57,266 bases of DNA, taken from positions 1 through 57,266 of the forward strand of contig NZ_JAPSKE010000033.1 in assembly GCF_031177825.1 (NCBI RefSeq), read 5' to 3'. The notes under the pieces were generated by a model. That model worked only from the letters and a program-made list of their open reading frames with translations. It did no database searches and was not told the DNA's origin. Position numbers and translations under genes: made by a program. The DNA comes from Paenibacillus sp. (GTDB lineage: Bacteria > Bacillota > Bacilli > Paenibacillales > YIM-B00363). Below, piece after piece: positions 41,891 to 49,806 of this stretch (positions are counted from its first letter, which is position 1; the number at the start of each line of letters is the position of its first letter).

Positions 41891-42703
41891 TTAATTTTCC
41901 GGGCCGATTCGAGGCAACCCCATCCGGTAGTTGCCGCGCGTTTCGATGCCGCCGAGCCCTTTCAACCCGCTGACGGTATGCGTGATGACATCGTAGATGT
42001 TCACGGTGTCCTTCACCGGCGTGAACGCCGACTTCGCCGCGATATAGACCGGATCGAGCGCATGGATCAAGATGCGGGACGGCGAGCTCGCGAAGTTCGC
42101 GCCCGCTTGGAGCAGCGCTTCGAAGTGCGACTGGCAGGCGCCGGCGATGATCGTCATCGCGTCGCGATTCCGCTCGTAAGCGCGAGCGACGCGGACCGCC
42201 TGCACGAAATGCATAGAGTTTTTGTAATTCCGGATATTTTGCTTATCGCCGTCGAACCGATGCTTCAGAATGGCGTCGTGACCCGTAATGACGACGATGT
42301 CCGGCTGCACCGCGGGCAGCAGCTGCCGCAGCGCCTCCGCCATGTCCGACTCCAACAGATGGTATCCTTCGGCGGGAATGCGCAGCTCGTTATAGACGGC
42401 AATGCTCTTCTTCAAATACGATCGATCCCCGTCCAGATGCAGGATCGTGCCGGGCACGTCGAAATAAGGCTCGGTCGACCGCTTCAGACCGGCGATGCGC
42501 AAGCGGCTTTGCTTTAAGAGGGATACCCCCCTGACGTCTTCCTCCATCGGCTCGGTCGCCGCTTCCAAATCGTCGAGCGGCGCGTCCGCCAGCAATCGGT
42601 ACGATACGCCCTTTAACACGGCTTGCCGATCCTTGAGATCCTGGATCCGAAACAAGACGTCTTTCCCGTACGATTTGCGGACGACGCAGTCGCCAATTTT
42701 CAT
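41891..42703 (-). CDS. yabG: Sporulation-specific protease YabG
   Basis: Cysteine-type protease that processes spore coat proteins (and, in clostridia, germination proteins). 270 residues, full-length, with the family block PDIVVITGHDAILKHRFDGD, the ACQSHFEALLQAGANFASSP segment carrying the conserved Cys, and the C-terminal HTVSGLKGLGGIETRGNYRMG. ATG after GGAGGG, with an in-frame alternative five codons earlier. A sigma-K promoter sits directly upstream, giving late mother-cell expression. Confidence 0.95.
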   Translation of the reverse strand: MKIGDCVVRKSYGKDVLFRIQDLKDRQAVLKGVSYRLLADAPLDDLEAATEPMEEDVRGVSLLKQSRLRIAGLKRSTEPYFDVPGTILHLDGDRSYLKKSIAVYNELRIPAEGYHLLESDMAEALRQLLPAVQPDIVVITGHDAILKHRFDGDKQNIRNYKNSMHFVQAVRVARAYERNRDAMTIIAGACQSHFEALLQAGANFASSPSRILIHALDPVYIAAKSAFTPVKDTVNIYDVITHTVSGLKGLGGIETRGNYRMGLPRIGPEN

Positions 42704-42723
42704 GTTCCATCCCTCCATACGTA

Positions 42724-42751
42724 TATCGTATGGCGGGCATAGGCGAATGGT
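42724..42751 (-). promoter_or_regulatory. Sigma-K promoter of yabG
   Basis: Minus strand CATACGATA (42724-42732) matches the sigma-K -10 CATANNNTA. ACC (42749-42751) 16 bases upstream gives the short -35 AC element. The leader is only about 13 bases, just enough for the ribosome binding site. B. subtilis yabG is known to be sigma-K-dependent. Confidence 0.65.
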
Positions 42752-42787
42752 GTACGCGAACCTGTCGCGCTTTCGTACGTTTACGTC

Positions 42788-43705
42788 TTACGCTCGCTCC
42801 GATCGCTCGCGCATCGCGTTCGCGATCGTCGCGAACTCGGATAGACTGAGCGTCTCTCCCCGGCGTTCCGGCGCGATGCCGCACGCCTCGAGGAACGCGC
42901 GGCACGCCTCCTTGCCCCCTTCGGTCGCGAAGAACCGCTGCTGCAAATTGTTGAGCAGCGTCTTCCTCCGCTGCACGAAGGACGCCTGCACGACGTCGAA
43001 GAACAACGCCTCGTCCGTTACGTCGACGGGCGGCTTCGCCCGCATCTTCAGCTTCACGACGGCCGAATCGACGTTCGGCTGCGGAATGAACACCGTATGC
43101 GGCACCTTGGCCACGACCTCGGGTACGGCATAGTATTGAACCGCGACCGATAGGCTGCCGTAATCCTTCGAGCCCGGCGCCGCGGCGAACCGGTCGGCGA
43201 CCTCCTTCTGGATCATGACGACGATCGACTCCACCGGCAGGCGCTCCTCCAGCAGCTTCATGACGATCGGCGTCGTAATGTAATACGGCAGATTCGCCAC
43301 GACCGATACGCCGTCGAGCCCGTCGAACTGCTCGCGAAACAGCGCCTGCATATCCACCTTCAGCACGTCGCCGAGCACGACGGTGACATTCGGGTAATCG
43401 GACAGCGCGTCCTCCAGCATCGGCAATAGCCGCTGATCGATCTCGATCGCGACGACGCGTCCGCTCCGCTCGGCGAGCTTCTCCGTCAGCGCGCCGGCGC
43501 CGGGGCCGATCTCCAACGCGCCCTTCGTCGGTCCGAGCTCGGCGGCGTCCGCGATATTGCGCAGGATGTTCCCGTCGATGAGGAAATTTTGTCCCAAACT
43601 CTTCTTGAACGAGAAGCCGTATTTCTGCAACAGCTCCTTCGTCTTGCGCGGCGAACCGATGCCTTCCGCCTTGTCCTGCCGCGCCGGTTCCGTCCATTGC
43701 GTCAT
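42788..43705 (-). CDS. rsmA: 16S rRNA dimethyladenosine transferase (KsgA/RsmA)
   Basis: Dimethylates A1518 and A1519 in helix 45 of 16S rRNA. 305 residues: SLGQNFLIDGNILRNIADAA, the SAM-binding ALEIGPGAGALTEKLAE, acidic VVAIEIDQRLLP, and catalytic NLPYYITTPIVMKLLEE (motif IV NLPY). Its ATGA start overlaps the rnmV stop. A long alternative frame runs across it but has no family resemblance. The rnmV-rsmA-yabG order is that of Bacillus. Confidence 0.97.
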   Translation of the reverse strand: MTQWTEPARQDKAEGIGSPRKTKELLQKYGFSFKKSLGQNFLIDGNILRNIADAAELGPTKGALEIGPGAGALTEKLAERSGRVVAIEIDQRLLPMLEDALSDYPNVTVVLGDVLKVDMQALFREQFDGLDGVSVVANLPYYITTPIVMKLLEERLPVESIVVMIQKEVADRFAAAPGSKDYGSLSVAVQYYAVPEVVAKVPHTVFIPQPNVDSAVVKLKMRAKPPVDVTDEALFFDVVQASFVQRRKTLLNNLQQRFFATEGGKEACRAFLEACGIAPERRGETLSLSEFATIANAMRERSERA

Positions 43706-44316
43706 TCGGCGTCACCCCTTCCCGCTTCTCCGTCATTCGCTCCCGCATATGCGGCTGCGCCTTCGTCCCATGCATCGGCCGGCCAGCCGCAGGCGGCGAG
43801 CGCGGCCGCGATTTCCGTCCGGCGAATGCCGAACATGGCGCAGCGCTTCAAGAACGTCTTGGCGTTCGCATAGCCGATCCGAAGCTTCCGCCCGACGAGC
43901 AGCCGCCGGTGCGCGGAGCCTGCCGTCCCGGCGAGCCCGACGACGAACAGATCGGCCCAAGCGACGTCCGTCCCCGGCGCCTCCGCCTCCGTCCGCACCG
44001 CCTCCAGCGCGTAGCGGATCGACTCCGGCTTCGCGTTTTCGATCCCGATATCGTCGCCCAGCGTCGCCTCGTCCTGGGACAAGAACGCATGCTTGCAGCC
44101 GGGTACCCGTCCCGAGACGATCGAACGTATGCGCTCGCCCGCGTAGTCGGGATCCGTCAAGATGATGACGCCCCGCTTCTTCTGCGCCAACGCGATGCGG
44201 GCTAGAACGTCCTTGTTTACGGCCGATCCCCCGGTCTCGATCGTGTCGGCGTCGACCGCTCGCTTCACGGCCGTCGTATCATGCTTCCCCTCGACCACGA
44301 TGATTTCCTTGATCAT
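43702..44316 (-). CDS. rnmV: Ribonuclease M5
   Basis: Matures 5S rRNA by double-strand cleavage together with L18. 204 residues: a Toprim domain at the N-terminus (IIVVEGKHDTTAVKRAVDAD with the catalytic Glu, then ILTDPDYAGERIR as the DxD motif) and a C-terminal RNA-binding part. Its substrate, a 5S rRNA, is encoded at the right end of this window. AAGGAG precedes the ATG. The extreme C-terminus (about 30 residues rich in Ala/Gly/Asp) is not conserved. Confidence 0.96.
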   Translation of the reverse strand: MIKEIIVVEGKHDTTAVKRAVDADTIETGGSAVNKDVLARIALAQKKRGVIILTDPDYAGERIRSIVSGRVPGCKHAFLSQDEATLGDDIGIENAKPESIRYALEAVRTEAEAPGTDVAWADLFVVGLAGTAGSAHRRLLVGRKLRIGYANAKTFLKRCAMFGIRRTEIAAALAACGWPADAWDEGAAAYAGANDGEAGRGDAE

Positions 44317-44368
44317 GCTCCGCGCTCCTTATACGATGTACTGGTATTGTACCCTTCTTCGGACAAAG

Positions 44369-44393
44369 AAAAAAGGGCCGCCAAAGCGGCCCT
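44369..44393 (-). terminator. Terminator after yabE
   Basis: Minus strand AGGGCCGC-TTTG-GCGGCCCT followed by TTTTTTC, about 40 bases after the yabE stop, so rnmV needs its own promoter or read-through. Confidence 0.93.
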
Positions 44394-44433
44394 CAACTCC
44401 CGAATGAAAGAACATGATGAAAAAATAAGAAAC

Positions 44434-45585
44434 TTAGTTCGCGACCGGCTTCTTCGGTCCGATCACATACACCGTATATCCTTTCTTGGTGCCGAACTTG
44501 TGCGCATGGGCTTCGCTGTCGAAGTACACGTCGATCTTCTTGCCTTTGACCGCGCTGCCCTTATCCTCCGCGCGCCGGAATCCGACGCCGTCGATATACA
44601 CCCACCATCCCATCGGAATGACGTTGGTGTCCACCGCGATCGTGCGTCCTTCCGACACCGTCGTGCCCGATGCGGTAATGCCGTAGCCCTTGTCGCCTTT
44701 CCGCTTGCCCGTCGAAGCGAAGCCCGCCGAATACGCCGTAAGCGTTACGTTCTTCAGCACGCCCTTCACGCCGAAGGTCATGCCGTCGAGCGTCACTTCT
44801 TGGGTTTCCGCCGACAAGACGGCTACCGCATTCGTCACCGGCTTCGGCTCCACTTTCGTGCCGATGGCGACGATCTTCGCGAGACTCTCCTGCTCCACCG
44901 TTCGCGCCAATACTTGTTCCGAAACGAGGACGCCGTCCTCGTATACCTTCTCGATTTGCTTGACGAGCACGCCCTCTTGGCCTTGTTGTACGACCTTCTC
45001 TTTACCCTTGAGCAGCGACTTGTCCTCTTGTTTGACCGTCTCGAACGGCAGCGCGTGTTCCGTTTCCTCGACGACGCGTTGTACCCGCACGATCTTCACG
45101 TCGGCGGAAGCCGTCAGCCGTTCGTCGAGCGCCGGTCGGATCCGGTCCAGCTCGCCGAGCGTGACGCCCGCTTCGTTCAAGACGTCTCTCACTTGCGCTC
45201 CCGTCGTGTACACTTCGACGGTCTTGCCGTCCGCCGTGACGCTGACCGGGAACGCCCGATCGATCTCCACCGCGGCGCCGTGCTTCAGCCTCGACGTCAA
45301 CGGCAGCGACGATTCATCGTGTTTCCCTAAGACTACCCCTTGTTCTTCTAACACGTCTGCTACGGTCTCCGTCGTCGTAACGACCTCGATCGTGTTACCG
45401 TCCGCGACGATCGATACGCGCTTGAACTGCGTACCGTACATCAACGCGGAGAATAGACCTACCGCCGCAAGCGCGCTTGCGACGACCGACAATAAAACCT
45501 TCTTATGAGCACGGGCCCAGCGCCATGCGTAAGACATGTCGGACAGACTTTCCTCATGGGTTCCTTGTACAGGAATATCCCCCAT
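44434..45585 (-). CDS. yabE: YabE-like cell-wall protein (DUF348 - G5 - 3D domains)
   Basis: Secreted or membrane-anchored wall-remodelling protein of the Rpf/Sps group. 383 residues: a cytoplasmic N-terminus, a transmembrane anchor (about 31-51), repeated DUF348 modules (about 55-220), a G5 domain (about 200-275), and a C-terminal 3D domain. The 3D domain has the three aspartates in GITASGTTVSEGRTIAVDTN, VIPMGWWVYIDGVGF and RAEDKGSAVKGKKIDVYFDS, resembling the MltA catalytic core. AAGGAGG precedes the ATG. A c-di-AMP riboswitch and terminator in its leader imply shut-off when c-di-AMP is high. Confidence 0.93.
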   Translation of the reverse strand: MGDIPVQGTHEESLSDMSYAWRWARAHKKVLLSVVASALAAVGLFSALMYGTQFKRVSIVADGNTIEVVTTTETVADVLEEQGVVLGKHDESSLPLTSRLKHGAAVEIDRAFPVSVTADGKTVEVYTTGAQVRDVLNEAGVTLGELDRIRPALDERLTASADVKIVRVQRVVEETEHALPFETVKQEDKSLLKGKEKVVQQGQEGVLVKQIEKVYEDGVLVSEQVLARTVEQESLAKIVAIGTKVEPKPVTNAVAVLSAETQEVTLDGMTFGVKGVLKNVTLTAYSAGFASTGKRKGDKGYGITASGTTVSEGRTIAVDTNVIPMGWWVYIDGVGFRRAEDKGSAVKGKKIDVYFDSEAHAHKFGTKKGYTVYVIGPKKPVAN

Positions 45586-45693
45586 TGCTACAGTCCTCCT
45601 TACATAGTCCCGCCTTGTACGTGAGTTGTTCTCTCAGGTGCAAAGGATCGACGCGACTATATTCGTAGTGTGAGGCAACCGTTCGAATCCATG

Positions 45694-45730
45694 AAAAAAA
45701 GCCGGGACGAAGAGGCTCGTTCGCGGCTTT
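45694..45730 (-). terminator. Riboswitch-controlled terminator in the yabE leader
   Basis: Minus strand AAAGCCG(C)GAACGAGCC...TTCGTCCCGGCTTT, with GAACGA pairing to TCGT-type sequence, followed by TTTTTTTC. It lies directly after the riboswitch aptamer and about 110 bases before yabE, the expected expression platform. Confidence 0.88.
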
Positions 45731-45764
45731 TCGTGGAAGCGAAAAGTGTGCATGTTCAGCACGG

Positions 45765-45970
45765 ACGGTTACCTCTCTCGTAACGCTTACGAGGTTAGCT
45801 GTCGGATTCGGACCGGAGAGTGGCCCTATCTCGGCGTGCGCCGTACGTACAATGACGGCGATATCCGAAAATTCACCCCTAGACGTATCTTACGGATACG
45901 TCCGATGCGGTTCCCCCGTTTCCCCAAGCGATGGGCGGCTTCTGCAGTCGCTCATCGGGAAACTCAGCGA
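45765..45970 (-). ncRNA. c-di-AMP riboswitch (ydaO/yuaA class) upstream of yabE
   Basis: On the minus strand the leader contains the class hallmarks in order: CGGGGGAACC, then GGGGTGAAT, then CCGAATCCGACAGCTAACC with CTCGTAAGCG. These agree with the ydaO aptamer, whose two symmetric sites bind two c-di-AMP molecules. High c-di-AMP normally promotes termination. Edges are approximate. The class commonly controls potassium transport and wall hydrolase genes, which fits yabE. Confidence 0.93.
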
Positions 45971-46017
45971 TACTGGAAATATGTTGTAATCTTTATTTCA
46001 TTCGGTGTCTGATAAGT

Positions 46018-46047
46018 ATCATAAAGGGAGCAAGCCATCGTTGTAAA
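46018..46047 (-). promoter_or_regulatory. Promoter of the yabE riboswitch transcript
   Basis: Minus strand TTTACA (46042-46047), 18-base spacer, TATGAT (46018-46023), placing the start a few tens of bases upstream of the aptamer. The 570-base gap between tatD and yabE is thus explained by promoter, riboswitch, terminator and leader, with no extra gene. Confidence 0.55.
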
Positions 46048-46156
46048 GAGGGGTCAATCCCCCGAAATCGATGATAATCGGCGGAAATTCGTAAATTATG
46101 GCCGGTTACTCGAAATAACCGCTACGCGTTTCACCAATTTGCGCCAATTTCTCGCT

Positions 46157-46942
46157 TTATCTCCCCCTTTCTCCAATCGGGCGAAATAACGATGCCGCAT
46201 TCGCGCTCGTGATCGCCGCGAAATCCTCCAAGGAAAGCCCTTTGATCTCCGCCGCCGCTTCCGCGACGAGCCGGACATACCCCGTCTCGTTTCGCTTCCC
46301 ACGATACGGATGAGGGGTCAAATACGGCGCGTCGGTCTCGACCAAAAGACGATCCATCGGCACCTTCGCCAGCACCTCTTTCGGCTGTTTCGCGTTCTTG
46401 AACGTGATCGGGCCGCCGAACGAGAGGTAGAAATTCATATCCAAGCACATCTGCGCCGTCTCCCAGCTGCCGGAAAAACAGTGCATGACTCCCCCTACAT
46501 CGTATGCTTTCTCTTCCCGTAATATGGCAACGACATCGGCATGCGCGTCCCGATTATGGATGACGATGGGCAGTCCGAGCTTCCGGGCCAACCGGATTTG
46601 CTCGCGAAAGACGCGGTGCTGCACGTCCTTCGGCGATGTATCCCAATAATAATCGAGTCCCATCTCGCCCAGCGCGACGACCTTCGGATGCGTACGCGCC
46701 AGGTGCTCGACGTAGTCCAAATCTTCGGCCGTCATATCGATCGCGTCTTGGGGATGCCACCCCACGACCGCTTCGACGCAATCGAACGTCTCCGCGAGCG
46801 CAAGCGTCGTCGGGATCGACTCCCGGTTGCAGCCGATATTGATGATGCGGGTCACTCCCGCTTCGTTCGCGCGACGAACGACCGCCTCTCTCTCGCCTTC
46901 GAAAGAGGCGTGGTCCAGATGCGTATGCGTATCCGTAATCAT
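46157..46942 (-). CDS. tatD: TatD-family metal-dependent DNase
   Basis: 261 residues of the amidohydrolase-type TIM barrel: N-terminal MITDTHTHLDHASF with the metal-binding HxH, GEMGLDYYWDTSP carrying the bridging glutamate, VIHNRDAH, GGVMHCFSGSWETA, and the late LLVETDAPYLTPHPYRGKRNE with the last metal aspartate. YabD in Bacillus; TatD proteins act as 3'-5' exonucleases in DNA repair. GAGAGGAG precedes the ATG, four bases after the HD-domain gene stop. Confidence 0.95.
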   Translation of the reverse strand: MITDTHTHLDHASFEGEREAVVRRANEAGVTRIINIGCNRESIPTTLALAETFDCVEAVVGWHPQDAIDMTAEDLDYVEHLARTHPKVVALGEMGLDYYWDTSPKDVQHRVFREQIRLARKLGLPIVIHNRDAHADVVAILREEKAYDVGGVMHCFSGSWETAQMCLDMNFYLSFGGPITFKNAKQPKEVLAKVPMDRLLVETDAPYLTPHPYRGKRNETGYVRLVAEAAAEIKGLSLEDFAAITSANAASLFRPIGERGR

Positions 46943-46946
46943 GGGT

Positions 46947-48230
46947 TCATTCTCCTCTCAGCCATTCCTCGGTTTCGGCCGTAACGTATGGATTGCCCGG
47001 CTCCAGCATCCGTTCGGGCACGTAAATTCGGTGCCTCCCCGACGTCGTGCCGCTGATCGAGCGAACGATGTCGGACGCTTCGCTGATTTCGAGCAGCTCG
47101 CCGTCACGTTTCAACAAATAAATCGGTTTTCGTTGCGCGTTTCGACCCGAGCGATAAACATCGTACGACAAATCTTTCGGAAAATCGACCTGCAAATAAT
47201 ACTCCGGATCGTACCCTTCCCGGCGAATCGATTCCCGCAGCCGATCGAGCAACTCGTCGTCGAGCTTCGACGGCGTGGCGTACTTGAACAATTTTCTATG
47301 TAGGAATCTTCGGCATAAATCCGACAATATCGGGTCCTTGTCGTTCGTCCACAACTCGAAAGCGGCCTGCGCCAGCGCCTCGTCCAGCTGCAAATAATGC
47401 TCCGTGTCTAGCGTCCCGTCGAACAGCCGGCGCAGCGACTCGGGCATGAAGAGGAACGCGTGGCCGCTGTCGTATAATGATTTCGCTCGCGCGAAAATAT
47501 TCCGCAGCACGATCTCCGAGCTCCGCGTCACCGGATGGAAGTACACCTGCCAATACATCTGATAGCGAGACGTCAAATAGTCCTCGACCGCGTGCATGCC
47601 GCTCTCTTTCACGACGATTTGGCCTCGGTACGGCCGAATGACCCGGAGGATGCGTTCGAGGTCGAACATGCCGTAATTTACGCCCGTGCTATACGCGTCC
47701 CGCAGCAAGTAATCCATCCGGTCGGCATCCAGCTGGCTGGAGACGAGCGACACGACGATCTCCTGCGGATACGTCTTGCAGATGACGGCCGCGACGCGGT
47801 CCGGGAACGTCGGATCGACGCCGCGCAGCACCCGGTTCACCTCGGTGTCGCCTTGGATGATGCGGCACGACCACGATTCGTGATGCTCGCCGAACACCGT
47901 CTCGATCGAGTGGGAGAAAGGGCCGTGCCCGATGTCGTGCAGCAGCGCCGCGCACAGGCACAACAAGCGCTCCTCGCCGGGCCAATCCTCGAAGCGGTTG
48001 CGCTCGAATTGACTGATAATCTTGCGTGCGATCTCGTATACGCCGAGCGAATGAGAGAAGCGGCTGTGCTCCGCGCCATGGAACGTCAAGTACGAAGTGC
48101 CTAGTTGTCGGATGCGGCGCAGCCGTTGAAATTCTCGCGTGTTGATTAAATCCCAAATCACGGGTTCCTGTACATAAATATACTTATGAACCGGATCCTT
48201 AAACACCTTCTCTTCGGGCCATATCGACAT
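46947..48230 (-). CDS. HD-domain phosphohydrolase (YwfO-like, dGTPase-related)
   Basis: 427 residues. The HD domain is clear: QLGTSYLTFHGAEHSRFSHSLGVYEIA (first metal His), ALLHDIGHGPFSHSIE (HD pair) and SSQLDADRMDYLLRDAY (final Asp). This is the layout of YwfO/SAMHD1-like dNTP phosphohydrolases; the substrate cannot be told from sequence. The C-terminal 150 residues include KDLSYDVYRSG and YVPERML. In B. subtilis this slot beside abrB holds metS, so the gene is out of its usual place. The ATG used has a modest GGTGGG; one 12 codons earlier has none. Several Spo0A boxes lie in its upstream region. Confidence 0.9.
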   Translation of the reverse strand: MSIWPEEKVFKDPVHKYIYVQEPVIWDLINTREFQRLRRIRQLGTSYLTFHGAEHSRFSHSLGVYEIARKIISQFERNRFEDWPGEERLLCLCAALLHDIGHGPFSHSIETVFGEHHESWSCRIIQGDTEVNRVLRGVDPTFPDRVAAVICKTYPQEIVVSLVSSQLDADRMDYLLRDAYSTGVNYGMFDLERILRVIRPYRGQIVVKESGMHAVEDYLTSRYQMYWQVYFHPVTRSSEIVLRNIFARAKSLYDSGHAFLFMPESLRRLFDGTLDTEHYLQLDEALAQAAFELWTNDKDPILSDLCRRFLHRKLFKYATPSKLDDELLDRLRESIRREGYDPEYYLQVDFPKDLSYDVYRSGRNAQRKPIYLLKRDGELLEISEASDIVRSISGTTSGRHRIYVPERMLEPGNPYVTAETEEWLRGE

Positions 48231-48259
48231 GGTTCGATCCCACCGTTCTTCGCTATTAA

Positions 48260-48311
48260 TCGACATTATTCGACAATTATTTCATTCCCTTGTCGAACGC
48301 CGCTGTCGGAT
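48260..48311. promoter_or_regulatory. Cluster of Spo0A boxes upstream of the HD-domain gene
   Basis: Four matches to the 0A box TGTCGAA (or its complement TTCGACA) in 52 bases: ATCGACA (48260-48266, 6/7), TTCGACA (48270-48276, 7/7), TGTCGAA (48292-48298, 7/7) and TGTCGGA (48305-48311, 6/7). They start 30 bases upstream of the HD-gene ATG and lie 110-160 bases upstream of the abrB transcription start, so they are better placed to act on the HD gene. Confidence 0.6.
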
Positions 48312-48387
48312 TCTTATCCAATTTGTTGCCTCTTGAATATTGGAAAACCCTTTAAAAATAAGGAATTTATAAACGCGCCAATCCACG

Positions 48388-48441
48388 TTGACTATTATGG
48401 GAATGCTTGGTATCATAGAAACTAGTAAAAATTATGTCGAA
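48388..48441 (+). promoter_or_regulatory. abrB promoter with downstream Spo0A box
   Basis: Plus strand TTGACT (48388-48393), 17 bases, TATCAT (48411-48416). A perfect 0A box TGTCGAA (48435-48441) lies about 12 bases after the expected transcription start, the arrangement by which Spo0A-P represses abrB in B. subtilis. Confidence 0.72.
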
Positions 48442-48494
48442 TTATGGCGAGCATAAATTTATTGTTATTTTACATTTTGGGAGGAGTTATCCAT

Positions 48495-48749
48495 ATGATG
48501 AAGTCTACAGGTATCGTCCGCAAGGTCGACGAACTCGGCCGTGTCGTGATCCCGATCGAACTTCGCCGAACGCTTGGCATCGGCGAGAAGGACGCGTTGG
48601 AGATTTATGTCGACGGCGAGCGGATTATGTTGAAGAAATACGAGCCCGCTTGCATCTTCTGCGGCAACGCCGACAACGTCACCTATTTCAAGGGAAAAAT
48701 TGTTTGTAACGAATGCCTAAAAGAAATGCCGACCCCTGTGACAAAATAA
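48495..48749 (+). CDS. abrB: Transition-state regulator AbrB
   Basis: 84 residues, one of only two plus-strand genes here. The N-terminal swapped-hairpin DNA-binding domain (1-50) reads MMKSTGIVRKVDELGRVVIPIEL, RRTLGIGEKDALEIYVDG. The C-terminal part differs from B. subtilis AbrB: it has a small zinc-ribbon-like module, CIFCGN and CNECL with spacing CxxC-15-CxxC. AbrB proteins hold back stationary-phase and biofilm genes during growth. GGGAGGAG precedes the ATG pair. An upstream in-frame start has no ribosome binding site. Repression by Spo0A is likely from the leader box. Confidence 0.93.
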   Translation: MMKSTGIVRKVDELGRVVIPIELRRTLGIGEKDALEIYVDGERIMLKKYEPACIFCGNADNVTYFKGKIVCNECLKEMPTPVTK

Positions 48750-48812
48750 GAAAAATAGTATATAATAGCTTTATGACCATGTTAATTCTAACCTTTTTAT
48801 ATCTCCTTATTG

Positions 48813-48860
48813 GCCTATGATCTCCAACGGTTTCGTTGACGGATCATAGGCACTTTTTTT
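48813..48860 (+). terminator. Terminator after abrB
   Basis: Plus strand GCCTATGATC (48813-48822) pairs with GATCATAGGC (48842-48851) with an inner ACGG/CCGT-like extension, followed by ACTTTTTTT. It lies about 60 bases after abrB and just before the converging rsmI stop. Confidence 0.92.
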
Positions 48861-48864
48861 GTCC

Positions 48865-49782
48865 TTACTCCGGCTTTCCTTGATGGATGGCGTTATAGAG
48901 GTCCCGCTTCGGCACATTCCGGTCGGTCGCCGCCTTCTTCAGCGCCTCCTTATGCGGGAGACCTTCCTTCCGTTCGTAGGCCTCGACATGTTCGGCCGGC
49001 GACAATTCGGCCCACCAGGCCGTCTCCTCCTCGCCGTCCCCGGCAAGCCCCGAATCCCCTTCCACCAGCACGCAATATTCGCCCATCGGCCCGTTCGCTT
49101 CCACATGCTTCAGACAGCTCGATAGGGTGCCGCGCGCGAATTCTTCGTACCGCTTCGTCAGCTCCCGCGCCAGGACGCACCGGCGGTCCCCCCAAGCTTC
49201 CAACATGAGTTTCAAGGTCGCCTCCACCCGATGCGGCGCTTCATAGAAGATCAGCGTCGCCGGCTGGCGCTTCCACCGGGCCAGCGTCGCCGACGCCTTC
49301 CGCTTATCGCGGGGCAGGAAACCCACGAACGTGAACGCTTCGGTCGGCAGTCCCGAGGCGACCAGTGCCGTCAGCGCGGCGTTCGGACCGGGGATCGGCA
49401 CGACGGAGACGCCCCGTTCGATCGCCTCCGCGACGAGATCCGCGCCGGGATCCGAAATCGCCGGCATGCCGGCGTCGCTGACGAGCGCGACCGTCTCCCC
49501 GGCGAGCAGCTTGTCCAACAGCGCTTCGCCGCTTTTCTCCTTATTATGCTCATGGTACGAAACCAGCTTCCCGGGGATGTCGAAGTGCGTTAGCAGCTTC
49601 CTCGACTGCCTCGTATCCTCCGCCGCGATCCATGTTGCTTCCTTTAATATATGTACCGCTCTGTAGGTCATATCGTCCAGGTTTCCGATCGGCGTTCCGA
49701 CGATGTATAGCGTGCCGTACGGCGTCCGCCCCTCGTCGCGGAAGCTGCGCTGGATGCGCGCTTCTTCGGCGTTGTCTAGCAT
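48865..49782 (-). CDS. rsmI: 16S rRNA (cytidine1402-2'-O)-methyltransferase
   Basis: 305 residues of the SAM-dependent TP-methylase fold: N-terminal GTLYIVGTPIGNLDDMTYRAVHIL, AAEDTRQSRKLL, VALVSDAGMPAISDPG, FVGFLPRDK and FYEAPHRVEATL. It methylates C1402 with RsmH. ATG after GGAGGGGG; an ATG five codons upstream is also open. In Bacillus yazA (GIY-YIG) lies between this gene and the tRNA methylase; here that gene is absent and only 24 bases separate the two. Confidence 0.96.
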   Translation of the reverse strand: MLDNAEEARIQRSFRDEGRTPYGTLYIVGTPIGNLDDMTYRAVHILKEATWIAAEDTRQSRKLLTHFDIPGKLVSYHEHNKEKSGEALLDKLLAGETVALVSDAGMPAISDPGADLVAEAIERGVSVVPIPGPNAALTALVASGLPTEAFTFVGFLPRDKRKASATLARWKRQPATLIFYEAPHRVEATLKLMLEAWGDRRCVLARELTKRYEEFARGTLSSCLKHVEANGPMGEYCVLVEGDSGLAGDGEEETAWWAELSPAEHVEAYERKEGLPHKEALKKAATDRNVPKRDLYNAIHQGKPE

Positions 49783-49806
49783 CGCGTCCCCCTCCATCCT
49801 TCTAGG

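Noticed and set aside
42390..43775. 461-codon minus-strand frame across rsmA and yabG
   Set aside because: Out-of-frame shadow of rsmA, rich in Arg/Gly/Ala, while the true frame has every KsgA motif.
45586..45692. CCTGAGAG motif in the yabE leader, reminiscent of a TPP riboswitch
   Set aside because: Only one short motif matches; the other THI-box elements are absent, and the upstream c-di-AMP aptamer explains the leader.
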